This document shows positions 6,980-15,515 of a stretch of DNA of 33,576 nucleotides, piece by piece. This DNA is from Ruminococcus flavefaciens (GTDB lineage: Bacteria > Bacillota > Clostridia > Oscillospirales > Ruminococcaceae), in contig CACWPR010000018.1 of NCBI GenBank assembly GCA_902762855.1, forward strand, positions 1-33,576, written 5' to 3'. Made by a program: the position numbers and the translations under genes. Below the pieces are notes generated by a model. The model saw only the letters and a program-made list of their open reading frames with translations. It was not told where the DNA came from and did not search any database. The number at the start of each line of letters is the position of its first letter. Within the stretch, counting starts at the first letter, position 1.

Positions 6980-7720
6980 TTAGTAATTCTTGATTATGAC
7001 CTCTTTGAATACGCCTGAGCTCATGTTATTCTGACGCTCTACAGGAATAATATTGTAATCTTTATACAGTTCACGGACGAATTCGTCATCATTATAAGAA
7101 AGGATAAAACGCCCTTTAATTGCTTTTAAAGAAGCGTTTAAACGCAGGTGGTCTTCGTCTTTAAAAGGAACATCATAGAATCGTTCAGTTTTATGATAAG
7201 GGGGATCGCAATAAAAAAGGCTATTGCTCCTGTCGTATACGGAAATCAAGTTTTCAAAATCCTTGTGCTCGATAATAACACCTTTACCTGCTTTGAGCCG
7301 TTTCTCGAATTCTTCAAGATTATCAGGTGAAAGTTTTTTTACATTACAGCCATAGCTCCTTCTGTCTGCTCCATAGCTTATCTTTGTCTGAATGAAGAAC
7401 ATTGCAGCACGCTGGATATCAGTAAGCCCCCGTATATTTATAAGTGACTTTATATCTTCAAAAACTTCTCTTGAGTTCACATATGTAGAGATTTCTCTTT
7501 GAAGCTCGTTCCTGTGGAATTTTACACATCTGAACAAGTTGACAAGCTGACTGTCAGCATCGTTATAAACTTCAAAAGGAGCGTGTTTATCTTTTGAAAA
7601 CAGTACCGCTGCACCACCTCCGAATACCTCTATATATCTGTCGAAATCTTTAGGGAAGAGTGACACGATTTGTTTGGCGAGAAGAGATTTCCCACCGATC
7701 CAAGGGATAATATTTTTCAT
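6980..7720 (-). CDS. D12-class DNA adenine-N6 methyltransferase (Dam-like)
   Basis: The protein should methylate adenine in DNA using S-adenosylmethionine. The 246-residue sequence has an N-terminal PWIGGKS, the AdoMet motif FGGG (33-36) and the catalytic DPPY (172-175), with the order typical of D12-class enzymes. AGGAGG lies 5 bases before the ATG. It stands alone without a restriction enzyme gene, downstream of the endolysin and its hairpin, so it is probably an accessory gene that protects phage DNA or alters host methylation. Its base composition is more AT-rich to the eye than the late genes, which hints at separate acquisition. The methylated sequence cannot be predicted. Confidence 0.92.
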   Translation of the reverse strand: MKNIIPWIGGKSLLAKQIVSLFPKDFDRYIEVFGGGAAVLFSKDKHAPFEVYNDADSQLVNLFRCVKFHRNELQREISTYVNSREVFEDIKSLINIRGLTDIQRAAMFFIQTKISYGADRRSYGCNVKKLSPDNLEEFEKRLKAGKGVIIEHKDFENLISVYDRSNSLFYCDPPYHKTERFYDVPFKDEDHLRLNASLKAIKGRFILSYNDDEFVRELYKDYNIIPVERQNNMSSGVFKEVIIKNY

Positions 7721-7739
7721 TTTAACCTCCTAAATATTT

Positions 7740-7771
7740 ATTCCCTCTGAGAAGTGGAACTCAGAGGGAAT
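7740..7771 (-). terminator. Hairpin behind the late operon
   Basis: ATTCCCTCTGAG and CTCAGAGGGAAT form a perfect 12-bp stem with an 8-base loop, 6 bases after the endolysin stop. On the minus strand it is followed by AAATATTT and not by a clean T run, so it may be a partial terminator or an mRNA 3' stabiliser that separates the late operon from the methyltransferase gene. Confidence 0.6.
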
Positions 7772-7777
7772 CTTTGC

Positions 7778-8383
7778 TTACAGTGACCAGAGATCGTACA
7801 ATGCCGAGAACATCGAAGCGGTTGTCTTGGGACCGATTGCGCCGTCAACAGCACCACAGTTGTATCCGTGAGAGTTGAGTGCAGTCTGGAGGACCTTGAT
7901 GTCCGATTCATTATACAGACTTGGTGTTATTACAGTCTGCAAACTGGGACGATATCCGTCGTCGTATGTACCGCCCTGTACGTTGGGAATACCTGACATA
8001 TTGCACACGTCATAGACCTTTGCACCTTTGTAGAATGCATTACGTATCTCATAGTGACAATGGTTACCGGTGGAGTGACCAGTACTGCCCTCAATGCCGA
8101 TAACGTCAGTGCAGGCAACAAGATCGCCAGTTTTGACTTTGAGTTCCGACATATGCCCGTAGTAGTAGAAAAGTCCGTCGGTGCTGCGGATGCAGACGTA
8201 CTGCCCGAAGCCCTGTGTGTGATCATTAGCGTTCTCCCAGCCTGCAAAGTGGACTGTACCGCTGACAGTAGCGTGGATTTCCTTACTGTCGATACCTACA
8301 AGGTCAATACCGTCGTGAGAAGGATTCTCCGGCGGACGGAACCCCTGCGATACTCTGAATTTGCCAATATATGGACTGTTCAT
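7778..8383 (-). CDS. Endolysin: M23 metallopeptidase with C-terminal peptidoglycan-binding domain
   Basis: This is the phage lysin that cuts peptide bonds in peptidoglycan. Residues about 8-125 form an M23/LytM domain with the zinc ligands His23 and Asp27 (HDGID), His77 and the HxH pair His108/His110 (GNHCHYE). Residues 160-199 (VLQTALNSHGYNCGAVDGAI...) match a PG_binding_1 domain. There is no signal peptide, so export should depend on the holin gene directly upstream. I chose the ATG at 8383 because AGGAGG lies 7 bases upstream; the ATG at 8389 is only 1 base from it. An M23 endopeptidase as sole endolysin fits a Gram-positive host. Confidence 0.9.
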   Translation of the reverse strand: MNSPYIGKFRVSQGFRPPENPSHDGIDLVGIDSKEIHATVSGTVHFAGWENANDHTQGFGQYVCIRSTDGLFYYYGHMSELKVKTGDLVACTDVIGIEGSTGHSTGNHCHYEIRNAFYKGAKVYDVCNMSGIPNVQGGTYDDGYRPSLQTVITPSLYNESDIKVLQTALNSHGYNCGAVDGAIGPKTTASMFSALYDLWSL

Positions 8384-8385
8384 TT

Positions 8386-8574
8386 TCATTCCTCCTTATT
8401 CTTTTTTTCATGTTGTGTGCCGAAATAAAAACCTATGATAGTTGTATATATCGTCACGAATATTTCCGGCTTTACATCTCCTTTAATTGAAAGCACAGTA
8501 AAAGCACCGGTCAATGTAAATGTGACCAATGTTTTTACATCTATAAGTTTAGCAAGTCTCTCTTTAACGTCCAT
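8386..8574 (-). CDS. Putative holin
   Basis: The 62-residue protein has a charged N-terminus, one or two hydrophobic segments (VKTLVTFTLTGAFTVLSI and IFVTIYTTIIGFYFG) and a Lys/Glu-rich C-terminus, the usual build of a small phage holin. It lies directly upstream of the endolysin. The ATG at 8574 has AAGGAG 8 bases upstream and starts 5 bases after the previous stop codon. The identification rests on size, topology and position. Confidence 0.75.
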   Translation of the reverse strand: MDVKERLAKLIDVKTLVTFTLTGAFTVLSIKGDVKPEIFVTIYTTIIGFYFGTQHEKKNKEE

Positions 8575-8579
8575 TCCCC

Positions 8580-9218
8580 TCACTCCTTCAGCGCAATGCA
8601 TCCGTCGTAAACGTATTTGGTGCCGTCAAGGTCAATAATAGCCTTTGTGCCTATGAATGGAGAAAAAGGGACAAGAAATATATTCGGAGTGTGACTTCCA
8701 TTATCGAAAACAAACGGCACTATAGCAGCTTTTCCGGCAGTAGCGAAATGCTTTGTTATTGCGTTTATTCCCGGATTGTATATCGACTCTTTAACAGACG
8801 GATATGTTGATAAGTCTGTAGAGTTTTCAGAATCTGCGCCATAGATACGCAGGTCATCAGACTGTGCTCTGAATATCATAACGACTGCTGTTGAACCCTC
8901 ATCTGTTTTTGAGACAAAGATATCGTAGTATCTGTCTCTGAATAATGCTATGCCTTTATCAGTCTTATACACTTTCGTGACATTAGCGGAGGAATCAGAG
9001 CTGCTATAAGTTTTATTATTTCCGTTCGGCAGTGTCAGACCTGTAGTTGCATTGCCAGAAAAACCGACTTGTAAAAATACTGCACCGTTGACGGAACAGT
9101 TCAATGTGTTACCGTCTTTCGTGATATCATCGAAGTATTCTGAAGCGTTTGTATGCATCCATGCAAGCACTTCGTCTATGTTGTTCGTTCCTGTGAACGT
9201 TATTTCTGATATAGCCAT
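8580..9218 (-). CDS. Phage protein downstream of baseplate genes, unknown
   Basis: The 212-residue protein is not recognised. It is acidic, rich in Thr, Asn and Ser, without membrane segments, and looks beta-rich (alternating hydrophobic residues, many Gly-Asn turns). GAGGAG precedes the ATG by 8 bases and the start overlaps the previous stop (TAATG). Between the tail tip genes and the holin, phages usually keep receptor-binding or baseplate accessory proteins, so a structural role at the tail tip is the best guess. Confidence 0.7.
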   Translation of the reverse strand: MAISEITFTGTNNIDEVLAWMHTNASEYFDDITKDGNTLNCSVNGAVFLQVGFSGNATTGLTLPNGNNKTYSSSDSSANVTKVYKTDKGIALFRDRYYDIFVSKTDEGSTAVVMIFRAQSDDLRIYGADSENSTDLSTYPSVKESIYNPGINAITKHFATAGKAAIVPFVFDNGSHTPNIFLVPFSPFIGTKAIIDLDGTKYVYDGCIALKE

Positions 9219-9376
9219 TATTCATTCTCCTCATTTACTATTTTAGCTTCGCATACCCTGCCTTTGAGCTCTCCTGTAGCGAACGCAAGAGTAAAGGGAC
9301 GCATACCTTCCGAGGTTATACGAACGTCTTTCAGTGTACATTTGATCTTTATATGATCGTCTATCCGGAATTTCAT
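9218..9376 (-). CDS. 52-residue phage protein
   Basis: A short ORF, beginning MKFRIDDHIKIKCTLKDV and ending NEENE, fills the space between two baseplate-region genes. Its start overlaps the previous stop (ATGA) and its stop overlaps the next start (TAATG), and GGGGG lies 8 bases before its ATG, so it is very likely translated. It is basic in the first half and acidic in the second. No function can be named. Confidence 0.75.
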   Translation of the reverse strand: MKFRIDDHIKIKCTLKDVRITSEGMRPFTLAFATGELKGRVCEAKIVNEENE

Positions 9377-9717
9377 ATATCATTCCCCCTTGCAGCTGTG
9401 TGTACATAGAGCCTGCCGAAGAGCTTTCTGTAGCTGTTTCCGTCCGGGTCTATCAATCTGAAATGGATGTCATAGGAATACTCACCAAGCCGTGAGGTGT
9501 CCTCGCTCGTAAGAGTCACGGTAAAGCCTGACTCTGTCTGCTCACAGCTCTTACATATGACCGCAGTCTGAGGCTCGTCCGACCTTGCAACAATGACCTG
9601 CATACTGCATCCGCTGAGACTCCCTCCGGAATCGACTTCTACATCCACTTCAAACTCAGGCAGCGTATCTCCGGACAGGCACTCCATATCCGGCATCTTG
9701 TCATAAAAAAATCTCAT
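9373..9717 (-). CDS. Baseplate upper protein-like (BppU N-terminal-like)
   Basis: The 114-residue protein resembles the N-terminal Ig-like domain of siphophage baseplate upper proteins: GDTLPEFEVDV at the start, then LTSEDTSRLGEYSYDIHF and a final GRLYVHT, in the order of BppU-type domains (polymer/Ig-like fold that docks on the tail). It lacks the long C-terminal receptor-binding arm, so it may be a connector for the next proteins. The ATG at 9717 is preferred (AGGAGG at 6 bases) over the GTG at 9720. It overlaps the tail tip gene stop. Confidence 0.65.
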   Translation of the reverse strand: MRFFYDKMPDMECLSGDTLPEFEVDVEVDSGGSLSGCSMQVIVARSDEPQTAVICKSCEQTESGFTVTLTSEDTSRLGEYSYDIHFRLIDPDGNSYRKLFGRLYVHTAARGNDI

Positions 9718-11726
9718 CACTGTCCTCCTATCCTCCTGTAAATATCCTGTATATAGCTATTGATAAGGGCTATCTCATCCCTCAGAGAAACTCTCGTGTC
9801 TCCGGAAGATATGAATCGTAAGTCATTAGCATAGAGCGTCTTGTCCTGGTCCTCCAGAGCTGTCAGACGGTCGAAGATGCCTTGCAGTCTTGAACGTATC
9901 GAATATAAACTGCCGCCGTCCTCCATTCGGAAGATAATATCATTTCCTGTGATGTTTCCTTCAGAAGTGATATTGCCTTCCATAGTAACGCTGCCAGATG
10001 CAGATATATTGATTGAAGGCGACTGGTCACTGATACTGTTATAGAAAAATATCGCTCCGGCCTGTATCAATATTTTTTTATCAGTGGACGTATTCTGCAA
10101 GAGCAGTTGCAGCGGAGTAAGTTGAAGCGTCCATTCGTTGCAGTTCAACTTTATGGCATCATAGTTCTCGGATGATGTAGACATATTTATCCGACCGCCG
10201 GTCATCTGTAAAGCCGAAGCCTGTACGGTACCGTCCGGGAGCACTCTGAATATACCGTTACCGTTATTGATGTTCACACTTGTAGCAGTCACGTTGCCAG
10301 AAGTGTCTACACGGAAAGTACCGCTGCCGTTGTTTATCTCAAGTCCACGCAGGACTCCGGCAGTGATGAAGTCAGCAACGATAGCTCCGTCCATTGTCAT
10401 AGCTGTTCCATATGGACCGCTGTATCCTGTGCTGCTGTAGCCGAAGCCGCCGGAATTCCACCGCCATACCTTAGTTGCCGTGGACTTGTCGGGAGTATCC
10501 ATTATGAGTATCTCATTCTTATTAACTACAACATACCCGTTGATACCAGCATTGATAAGGTCTGTAGCCGTAGCCTTTGCCGATGCAAGTATGTCCAGCT
10601 TCTGTTTTGGCAGCTCATACTCTATAAGCTGAGCTGTCCGGACGGCTATGTCCGTGATGCGCTCTGCTCTGTCGCCTATCTCAATAGTTGGAGCGTAGGG
10701 CTTGTAGATGTCCAGAGAACGACGCATGACCCGAAGCTCTTCGTCGAGTCCCATGAGCTCGTTGACGAAGGGGTAGGTCCAGCCGCATTTCACGGACTCA
10801 TAGGAGCTGTTGACAGTGCTCAGGTCAAGGACCTGGGCCTGATATGCTTTCTTCACTCTGTTATTGTTCAGCAGATACTCCTCTCCTGCGGCTTTAAGAT
10901 TTGCCGGAAGGGTAATGTCGTCAAAGACTGCGGTTCCCTCAATGATGCCGTACCTTTCAACAGCATTATCATCGTCGATATAGATGCGTCCTTCGTTGAC
11001 CTCTGCGATAGTGAGACGCTCTGCTGACTCATCCGGATCAAGCTGGCATCCCAGAGGGATGAGCCTTGTGATTATGCTGGTGCTGTCGGTATCCTCACTC
11101 AGAGACTTCATGTTATCAGCAAGAGCTATACTCGTACTGCTTCTGCTGCCGATCTGCTCCATGTAGTCCAGCACAAGCCTGTCGTCAGCTCGCCGGACTC
11201 TTATTTCGCCGCCGATACGGTCTATAAGGTTCACCCGTATCTCTTCAAGGGTGTTCCTATAGGCAGTAGTCTTACTGTTGGTGTTGTCACCGGATATATC
11301 GCACATACCGAGATATATCCGTTTTTCTTCCGGTACGTTAGAGTTATGGACTTCAAGGAGAGCTCGCAGAAACTCCTCTGCGGTGCTGCCTTCATAGTGA
11401 TGATAAGGCTGTATGCTGTCGCAGAGATAGCCCATAAAGCCCTCGCAGACGGCTCCTTTGGCAAGCCTTCCGGTATTGCTCATACTTTCGCTGTGAGTCA
11501 GGAGAGTCCCCTCAAACTCGGTCTCACCGGTGACGGTGCTGATCACCTCGACTATGTCCTTACGGTCATGCAGTTCATCATTATAGAGCGGATGCGAGAA
11601 CGGTATACTCATTGTGAACTTCGGTACCCTGTTGACTTCATCATCTATACGTCCCGATGAGAGCCTGTACCGGCTGAGAGTATCAGGCTCATGGAGGAGC
11701 TTTCCGTTAATGGTTATGCGGAACAA
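9717..11726 (-). CDS. Tail tip protein Tal / prophage endopeptidase-type tail protein
   Basis: The 669-residue protein fits the siphophage Tal family. Residues about 1-370 form a gp27/Tal-like hub domain (start MFRITINGK, many Asp/Arg loops). A linker follows containing the typical tail-protein signature GGFGYSSTGYSGPYGTAMTM then DGAIVADFITAGVLRG. Next come short beta repeats (GTFRVDTSGNV, GIFRVLPDGTV) and finally a coiled coil (FDRLTALEDQ...). Such proteins close the tail tube and carry host contact elements. It starts at TTG 11726 with GGGAG 8 bases upstream, just after the Dit-dockerin gene. No recognisable lytic catalytic domain is visible in the C-terminal half. Confidence 0.85.
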   Translation of the reverse strand: MFRITINGKLLHEPDTLSRYRLSSGRIDDEVNRVPKFTMSIPFSHPLYNDELHDRKDIVEVISTVTGETEFEGTLLTHSESMSNTGRLAKGAVCEGFMGYLCDSIQPYHHYEGSTAEEFLRALLEVHNSNVPEEKRIYLGMCDISGDNTNSKTTAYRNTLEEIRVNLIDRIGGEIRVRRADDRLVLDYMEQIGSRSSTSIALADNMKSLSEDTDSTSIITRLIPLGCQLDPDESAERLTIAEVNEGRIYIDDDNAVERYGIIEGTAVFDDITLPANLKAAGEEYLLNNNRVKKAYQAQVLDLSTVNSSYESVKCGWTYPFVNELMGLDEELRVMRRSLDIYKPYAPTIEIGDRAERITDIAVRTAQLIEYELPKQKLDILASAKATATDLINAGINGYVVVNKNEILIMDTPDKSTATKVWRWNSGGFGYSSTGYSGPYGTAMTMDGAIVADFITAGVLRGLEINNGSGTFRVDTSGNVTATSVNINNGNGIFRVLPDGTVQASALQMTGGRINMSTSSENYDAIKLNCNEWTLQLTPLQLLLQNTSTDKKILIQAGAIFFYNSISDQSPSINISASGSVTMEGNITSEGNITGNDIIFRMEDGGSLYSIRSRLQGIFDRLTALEDQDKTLYANDLRFISSGDTRVSLRDEIALINSYIQDIYRRIGGQ

Positions 11727-12437
11727 TCATATCACTCCCTTTCCCATATTTTTCCATTCATTCATAAACTCTGCAAATCCGGCCGGCGAATTCTCGTACT
11801 TGCCGCTGCCGGCCTCCGCATAAAAGTGTTGTGCAAGAGTGGCATCTGCACCGGTTATCATGCCGTCCATATCTGCATCTGCGGCACGTTCCTGTTCCGG
11901 TGTGAGACCGGAGGGAAGGCCGGCACCCATATTTGCGTAAGCGGCAAGTATCATAGTAACATCTGAGCCGTCAACTATCCCGTCACCGTTTACGTCCGGG
12001 AAGTTGACTGTTTCCGCAGTGTACATCTTATTGCTGTTCGGATACATATGCGGCTCTGCCTTGAAGGTCATCACGATCATATATATCCCGTGAGAGCCTT
12101 CCACTGACACAACAGGCTCCCGAACGTTGAAGTGGTAGTCCGGGTAAAGGCTGTCGATAAGGCAGCGCCTACCGGTCCAGTGCATGACATTCAGGATGTG
12201 TACGATACTGTCCTGCGCTCTGCGTTTGTGGAGATCCACGAGCTCGAACCTGTAGGTCAGAGTCCTCTCGCCGTAGCTCTGTTCTCCGCAGACCGCTCCG
12301 AAGTCATAAGTTACGCTTGAAAATGGTACTCGTTCAAGATAGTCGTCCTTCGGAGCTGAGCCGATGTTTCTTTTCAGCATCCTCAGGCCCAAAGTATAGT
12401 AGGTGTTGATGCTGCCAATAGTGACTGCTGCTCTCAT
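11727..12437 (-). CDS. Distal tail protein (Dit-like) with a C-terminal dockerin
   Basis: Residues 1-135 look like a Dit-type distal tail protein, with the family stretch GEQSYGERTLTYRFELVD and the usual position between tape measure and Tal. Residues about 146-212 are a complete dockerin: repeat 1 has the calcium loop D148-V-N150-G-D152-G-I-V-D156-G-S-D159 and repeat 2 D187-A-D189-M-D191-G-M-I-T195-G-A-D198. They are separated by a linker with LTPEQERAAD, a style common in Ruminococcus dockerins. Dockerins bind cohesin modules of scaffoldins, so this virion protein could attach to, or recruit, cellulosome components. A 20-residue tail with FMNEW follows. Translation starts at the ATG overlapping the tape measure stop (ATGA), with AGAGG 6 bases upstream. 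Frame and codon use show no break at the junction. Confidence 0.88.
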   Translation of the reverse strand: MRAAVTIGSINTYYTLGLRMLKRNIGSAPKDDYLERVPFSSVTYDFGAVCGEQSYGERTLTYRFELVDLHKRRAQDSIVHILNVMHWTGRRCLIDSLYPDYHFNVREPVVSVEGSHGIYMIVMTFKAEPHMYPNSNKMYTAETVNFPDVNGDGIVDGSDVTMILAAYANMGAGLPSGLTPEQERAADADMDGMITGADATLAQHFYAEAGSGKYENSPAGFAEFMNEWKNMGKGVI

Positions 12438-15301
12438 GCGAGACCTCTCTTTCTGAGCACGACCTTCTGCCCCTGGGACCTGTCCAGCTTATCGCCAGCG
12501 AGATCAACAGTCCCCTCAGCAAGGACCTCTTCTCCGACTATGAGCTGTATATTGACAGGCACGCTTTCAGGTTCCGCAGAAGTAGTGTTATTGACTGTGC
12601 TGTAGCTGTAGTTGTTGACTATATCAGATGTGGGACTGGGCTGAGATATATCGCTGATATCTGCTGTCTGTGAGCTCATAAGCCGCAATGCTCCTGCGTC
12701 TATTATCGGAGTCCTGGGACCGCTGCTGCCGTCAGGGATATCAAGGTCTATCTTCATTGAAGGAAGTTCTATCTCCGGCCTCAGCACTTCAAGTTCTTTC
12801 ATAGCATCAAGAGCTGCTTTACCGGCATTCGGTATCTCCGAGGCAAATCCTTCTCCTACACCCTGAGCCAGATATACTCCAACACTGTCACGCATGACCT
12901 TCGATGGAGATGCGATGCCAAAAGTCGACTTGAATCCGTCTACCAGATCGCTGCCGAAATCTGACACCTTATCTCCAAGCCAATCCTTTGCAGACTTGAT
13001 GCCTTCCCATAGTCCTTCGACGAGCTGCTTTCCAATGCGTTTCAGCTCGTCAGGCAGGGAGCGTATCTTGTCTACTATAGTATCGACAAGGTCCTGAGCG
13101 GCACTGCGTCCCTTGGATACGAGGTCAGAGCCCCAGCCCCTGACCTTCCCAAGCGCATTTTCAAGCTGTACAGCTATCTTGCCGGGCAGGCTTGTGATGA
13201 AGTCCATGATATCATCAACGAATTCCCGGCCTGTCTCAGCGGCCTTGTCCGCCATATCCCGCCCCCAGGAGGTTACTTTGTTCAGAGCAGTGTGTCCGGT
13301 TTCAGCTATATTATCCGGCAGTTTACGGAACCAGTCCATAAAGCCCTCTATCACGTCCTCTGCGCCCTGTACAGCAGAGTCATATATATCAGACAGCCAG
13401 TCTCCGAGAGCGCTGAAAGCACTGCCGCAGACGTCTCCGAGCCAGTCAATTACAGCACCGCCGAGTTTTTCGAGCTCCAGCAGCAGTTCTCCGAGTATCT
13501 GTGGGACTGCTTTCAGCAGAGCTCCGAGCAGTATCACTGCTGCCGCAAGGAGCTTAGGTGCGTTCTCGATAAGACATCCGGCAACAGCCTCGACTATCTC
13601 TATGGTGACACGGGTCATCTCATCAGCATTTTCGGAGATGTAGTCCGCAAGGGATATGATTATCTGCACTGCGGCATCTATCAGCGGATCAATATTCTCT
13701 ATCAGAGAACGTGCGAGGACTTCGATAGTTGAGAGGATCGCATCGAGGATAATATCTGTGTTATCAGCCAGAACCTCTGCTAAAGATACTATTATCGAAA
13801 CCGCCGATTGTATAAGCTCAGGCAAATTGTTCTTCAGCATATCCGCAAATGACTGTATCATTTGCCTTGCAGTACTTTTTATTTGAGATATATTTGTTGA
13901 AAGTCCTTTAGCAAATTCAGATATAGCTTTTACAGCAAGTTCAGCGAGCTTAGGCATGAGCTCTCCGAATGTAGTGACCAGAGTGCCTATAATGCTCATT
14001 GCGGATTCACTGATACTGCCGGCATTGGCGATAAGGCCGTCTGCAAGGCTTGTGATTATGGAGGCTCCCATTTCTGCAAGATTGGGCAGATAGCTGGTTA
14101 TCTTCGTTATTGCCTGACTTAATACATCACCGGCACTTTCAGCAAGGCCTTCAAAACCGCCTTCCTTAAAGGCTTCTGTAAGCTGGGTCAGATATTCGCC
14201 GCCTGTCTGAGCAAGATCCCTGAGAGGTAGATTCATATCCTCATATATAGCTATACCGAAAGCCTCAGCCTTGGACTGGAGTGACTTGATGTCGCCTTCA
14301 AGAGTGTCATTCATAGTCTCAGCCATTTGTGACATTGCACCGTCGCAGTCAGCGAGAGCAGCCGTCAGGTCATCGAACTCCTGACCGCAGCCAGCAAGCA
14401 GACCCTGTGCTGCCGCCAGGTCAGTCTTGTTGAATATTGCACTGAGCACCTCAGCCTTTTCGCTATCGCTCATACCAGCAAGAGCCTTGTCAAAATCAGC
14501 GAAAGTCTCATTGAGTGGACGCATATTACCGTCAGCGTCTACAGCGGATACTCCAAGTGCATCCAAAGCTGCTCTTGCGGTATCCGTCGGAGCGGACAGG
14601 GACAGTATCATATTTCTCAGGTGGGTGCCGCCCTCTGCGCCCTTGATACCTCTGTTGGCAAGCACACCAAGAGCAGCATTCAGTTCAGTGGTACCGCCTG
14701 CAAGAGTCTTAGCAGTACCGCCAACGGTAAGAATAGCCTCGCCAAGCTGTGATACTGAGGTATTCGCCTTGCTGGCGGTCTTAGCCATTTCGTCACCGAA
14801 ACGTGTAAGGTTCTCCTTGCTCGCCTCGATGCCGAGCGCAGCCATAGCGTCAGTTGCAAGGTCCGATGCATATGCAAGATCGAGACCTCCTGCTGCTGCA
14901 AGGTCAAGAACAGCAGGAAGAGCATCCGCAGCCTGAGCTGCGCTATAACCAGCAAGAGCGAGGTAGTTCAGAGCGTCAGCCGCCTCAGATGCTGAGAAAG
15001 TTGTTGACTCACCAGCGGCCGCAGCAGCCTCCTTAAGCAGGTCGTAGCTGTTAACACCATCCTCTATTGTATCCTTTGTGATACCCATGGTGGCGATTAC
15101 CTGAGCCATACTGCTCTCAAATTTGCTGCCGACGCTGACCGCATAGCCTCCTAATGCCGCAACAGCACCGGATGCAGCAGTCACCGCTGCGGTAACTGCT
15201 GCCATACCTGTCTTTGCAATTGAACCTATCTTATCAAGGCCGAGCTTGAAGCCCGTCTGGTCAATCGCTGTATCAAATTTTAATGTACCGTCAAAAGCCA
15301 C
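12434..15301 (-). CDS. Tail tape measure protein
   Basis: The 955-residue protein sets tail length and is ejected with the DNA. It begins with a short domain, then the TP901-type tape measure region (about 60-330; STTFSASEAADALNYLALAGYS, ANRGIKGAEGGTHLRNM). Repeating amphipathic helices follow, with hydrophobic segments at about 400-640 (for example AAVILLGALLKAVPQ), then a helical rod, and a C-terminal region containing FGIASPSKVMRD, a motif seen near the end of many tape measures. The GTG at 15301 has AGGAGG 7 bases upstream. No lysozyme or peptidase insertion is visible. Confidence 0.93.
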   Translation of the reverse strand: MAFDGTLKFDTAIDQTGFKLGLDKIGSIAKTGMAAVTAAVTAASGAVAALGGYAVSVGSKFESSMAQVIATMGITKDTIEDGVNSYDLLKEAAAAAGESTTFSASEAADALNYLALAGYSAAQAADALPAVLDLAAAGGLDLAYASDLATDAMAALGIEASKENLTRFGDEMAKTASKANTSVSQLGEAILTVGGTAKTLAGGTTELNAALGVLANRGIKGAEGGTHLRNMILSLSAPTDTARAALDALGVSAVDADGNMRPLNETFADFDKALAGMSDSEKAEVLSAIFNKTDLAAAQGLLAGCGQEFDDLTAALADCDGAMSQMAETMNDTLEGDIKSLQSKAEAFGIAIYEDMNLPLRDLAQTGGEYLTQLTEAFKEGGFEGLAESAGDVLSQAITKITSYLPNLAEMGASIITSLADGLIANAGSISESAMSIIGTLVTTFGELMPKLAELAVKAISEFAKGLSTNISQIKSTARQMIQSFADMLKNNLPELIQSAVSIIVSLAEVLADNTDIILDAILSTIEVLARSLIENIDPLIDAAVQIIISLADYISENADEMTRVTIEIVEAVAGCLIENAPKLLAAAVILLGALLKAVPQILGELLLELEKLGGAVIDWLGDVCGSAFSALGDWLSDIYDSAVQGAEDVIEGFMDWFRKLPDNIAETGHTALNKVTSWGRDMADKAAETGREFVDDIMDFITSLPGKIAVQLENALGKVRGWGSDLVSKGRSAAQDLVDTIVDKIRSLPDELKRIGKQLVEGLWEGIKSAKDWLGDKVSDFGSDLVDGFKSTFGIASPSKVMRDSVGVYLAQGVGEGFASEIPNAGKAALDAMKELEVLRPEIELPSMKIDLDIPDGSSGPRTPIIDAGALRLMSSQTADISDISQPSPTSDIVNNYSYSTVNNTTSAEPESVPVNIQLIVGEEVLAEGTVDLAGDKLDRSQGQKVVLRKRGLA

Positions 15302-15337
15302 ACTGATCCCTCCTTATGGATCGTGCGGCTCATAGGC

Positions 15338-15514
15338 TCATTGCACTTGTTTTCCGTTTTCGATTTTTGCTTCAAATACTCGTTTGCAGTTCCTTGTACA
15401 CATGACGTATACACCGGAGCATTCTGCGGTATTGCTGTATAATATAGTTTTAGCTCCGCAGTATGGACAGCGGAGCCATTTTCTTTCCGTTTCCGGAACA
15501 GGTATTTTTTTCAT
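15338..15514 (-). CDS. Zinc-ribbon protein, Com-like
   Basis: The 58-residue protein carries CPYCGAK, a second Cys (TAEC) and MCTRNCKRVF, a four- or five-cysteine zinc ribbon like that of the Mu Com family of small RNA-binding translational regulators. The ATG at 15514 is chosen because GAGG lies 6 bases upstream; a longer reading enters the previous gene. It lies between the tail chaperone and tape measure genes and not beside a mom-like gene, so a role in tail gene translation or assembly is as likely as Com function. Confidence 0.7.
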   Translation of the reverse strand: MKKIPVPETERKWLRCPYCGAKTILYSNTAECSGVYVMCTRNCKRVFEAKIENGKQVQ

Positions 15515-15515
15515 T

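Noticed and set aside
9717..11726. Diversity-generating retroelement target or lytic domain in Tal
   Set aside because: No reverse transcriptase or template repeat is seen in the window, and no catalytic motif was found in the C-terminal half.
12894..15036. Long plus-strand reading frames antisense to the tape measure gene (for example 13113-13643 and 14427-14936)
   Set aside because: They are Ser/Ala-rich mirror images of the tape measure codons, have no ribosome binding sites and break up a single well-supported minus-strand gene.
15338..15514. True Com regulator of a mom-type modification gene
   Set aside because: The zinc-ribbon gene lies among tail genes 8 kb from the methyltransferase, and no com-like structure precedes the methyltransferase; kept only as Com-like.
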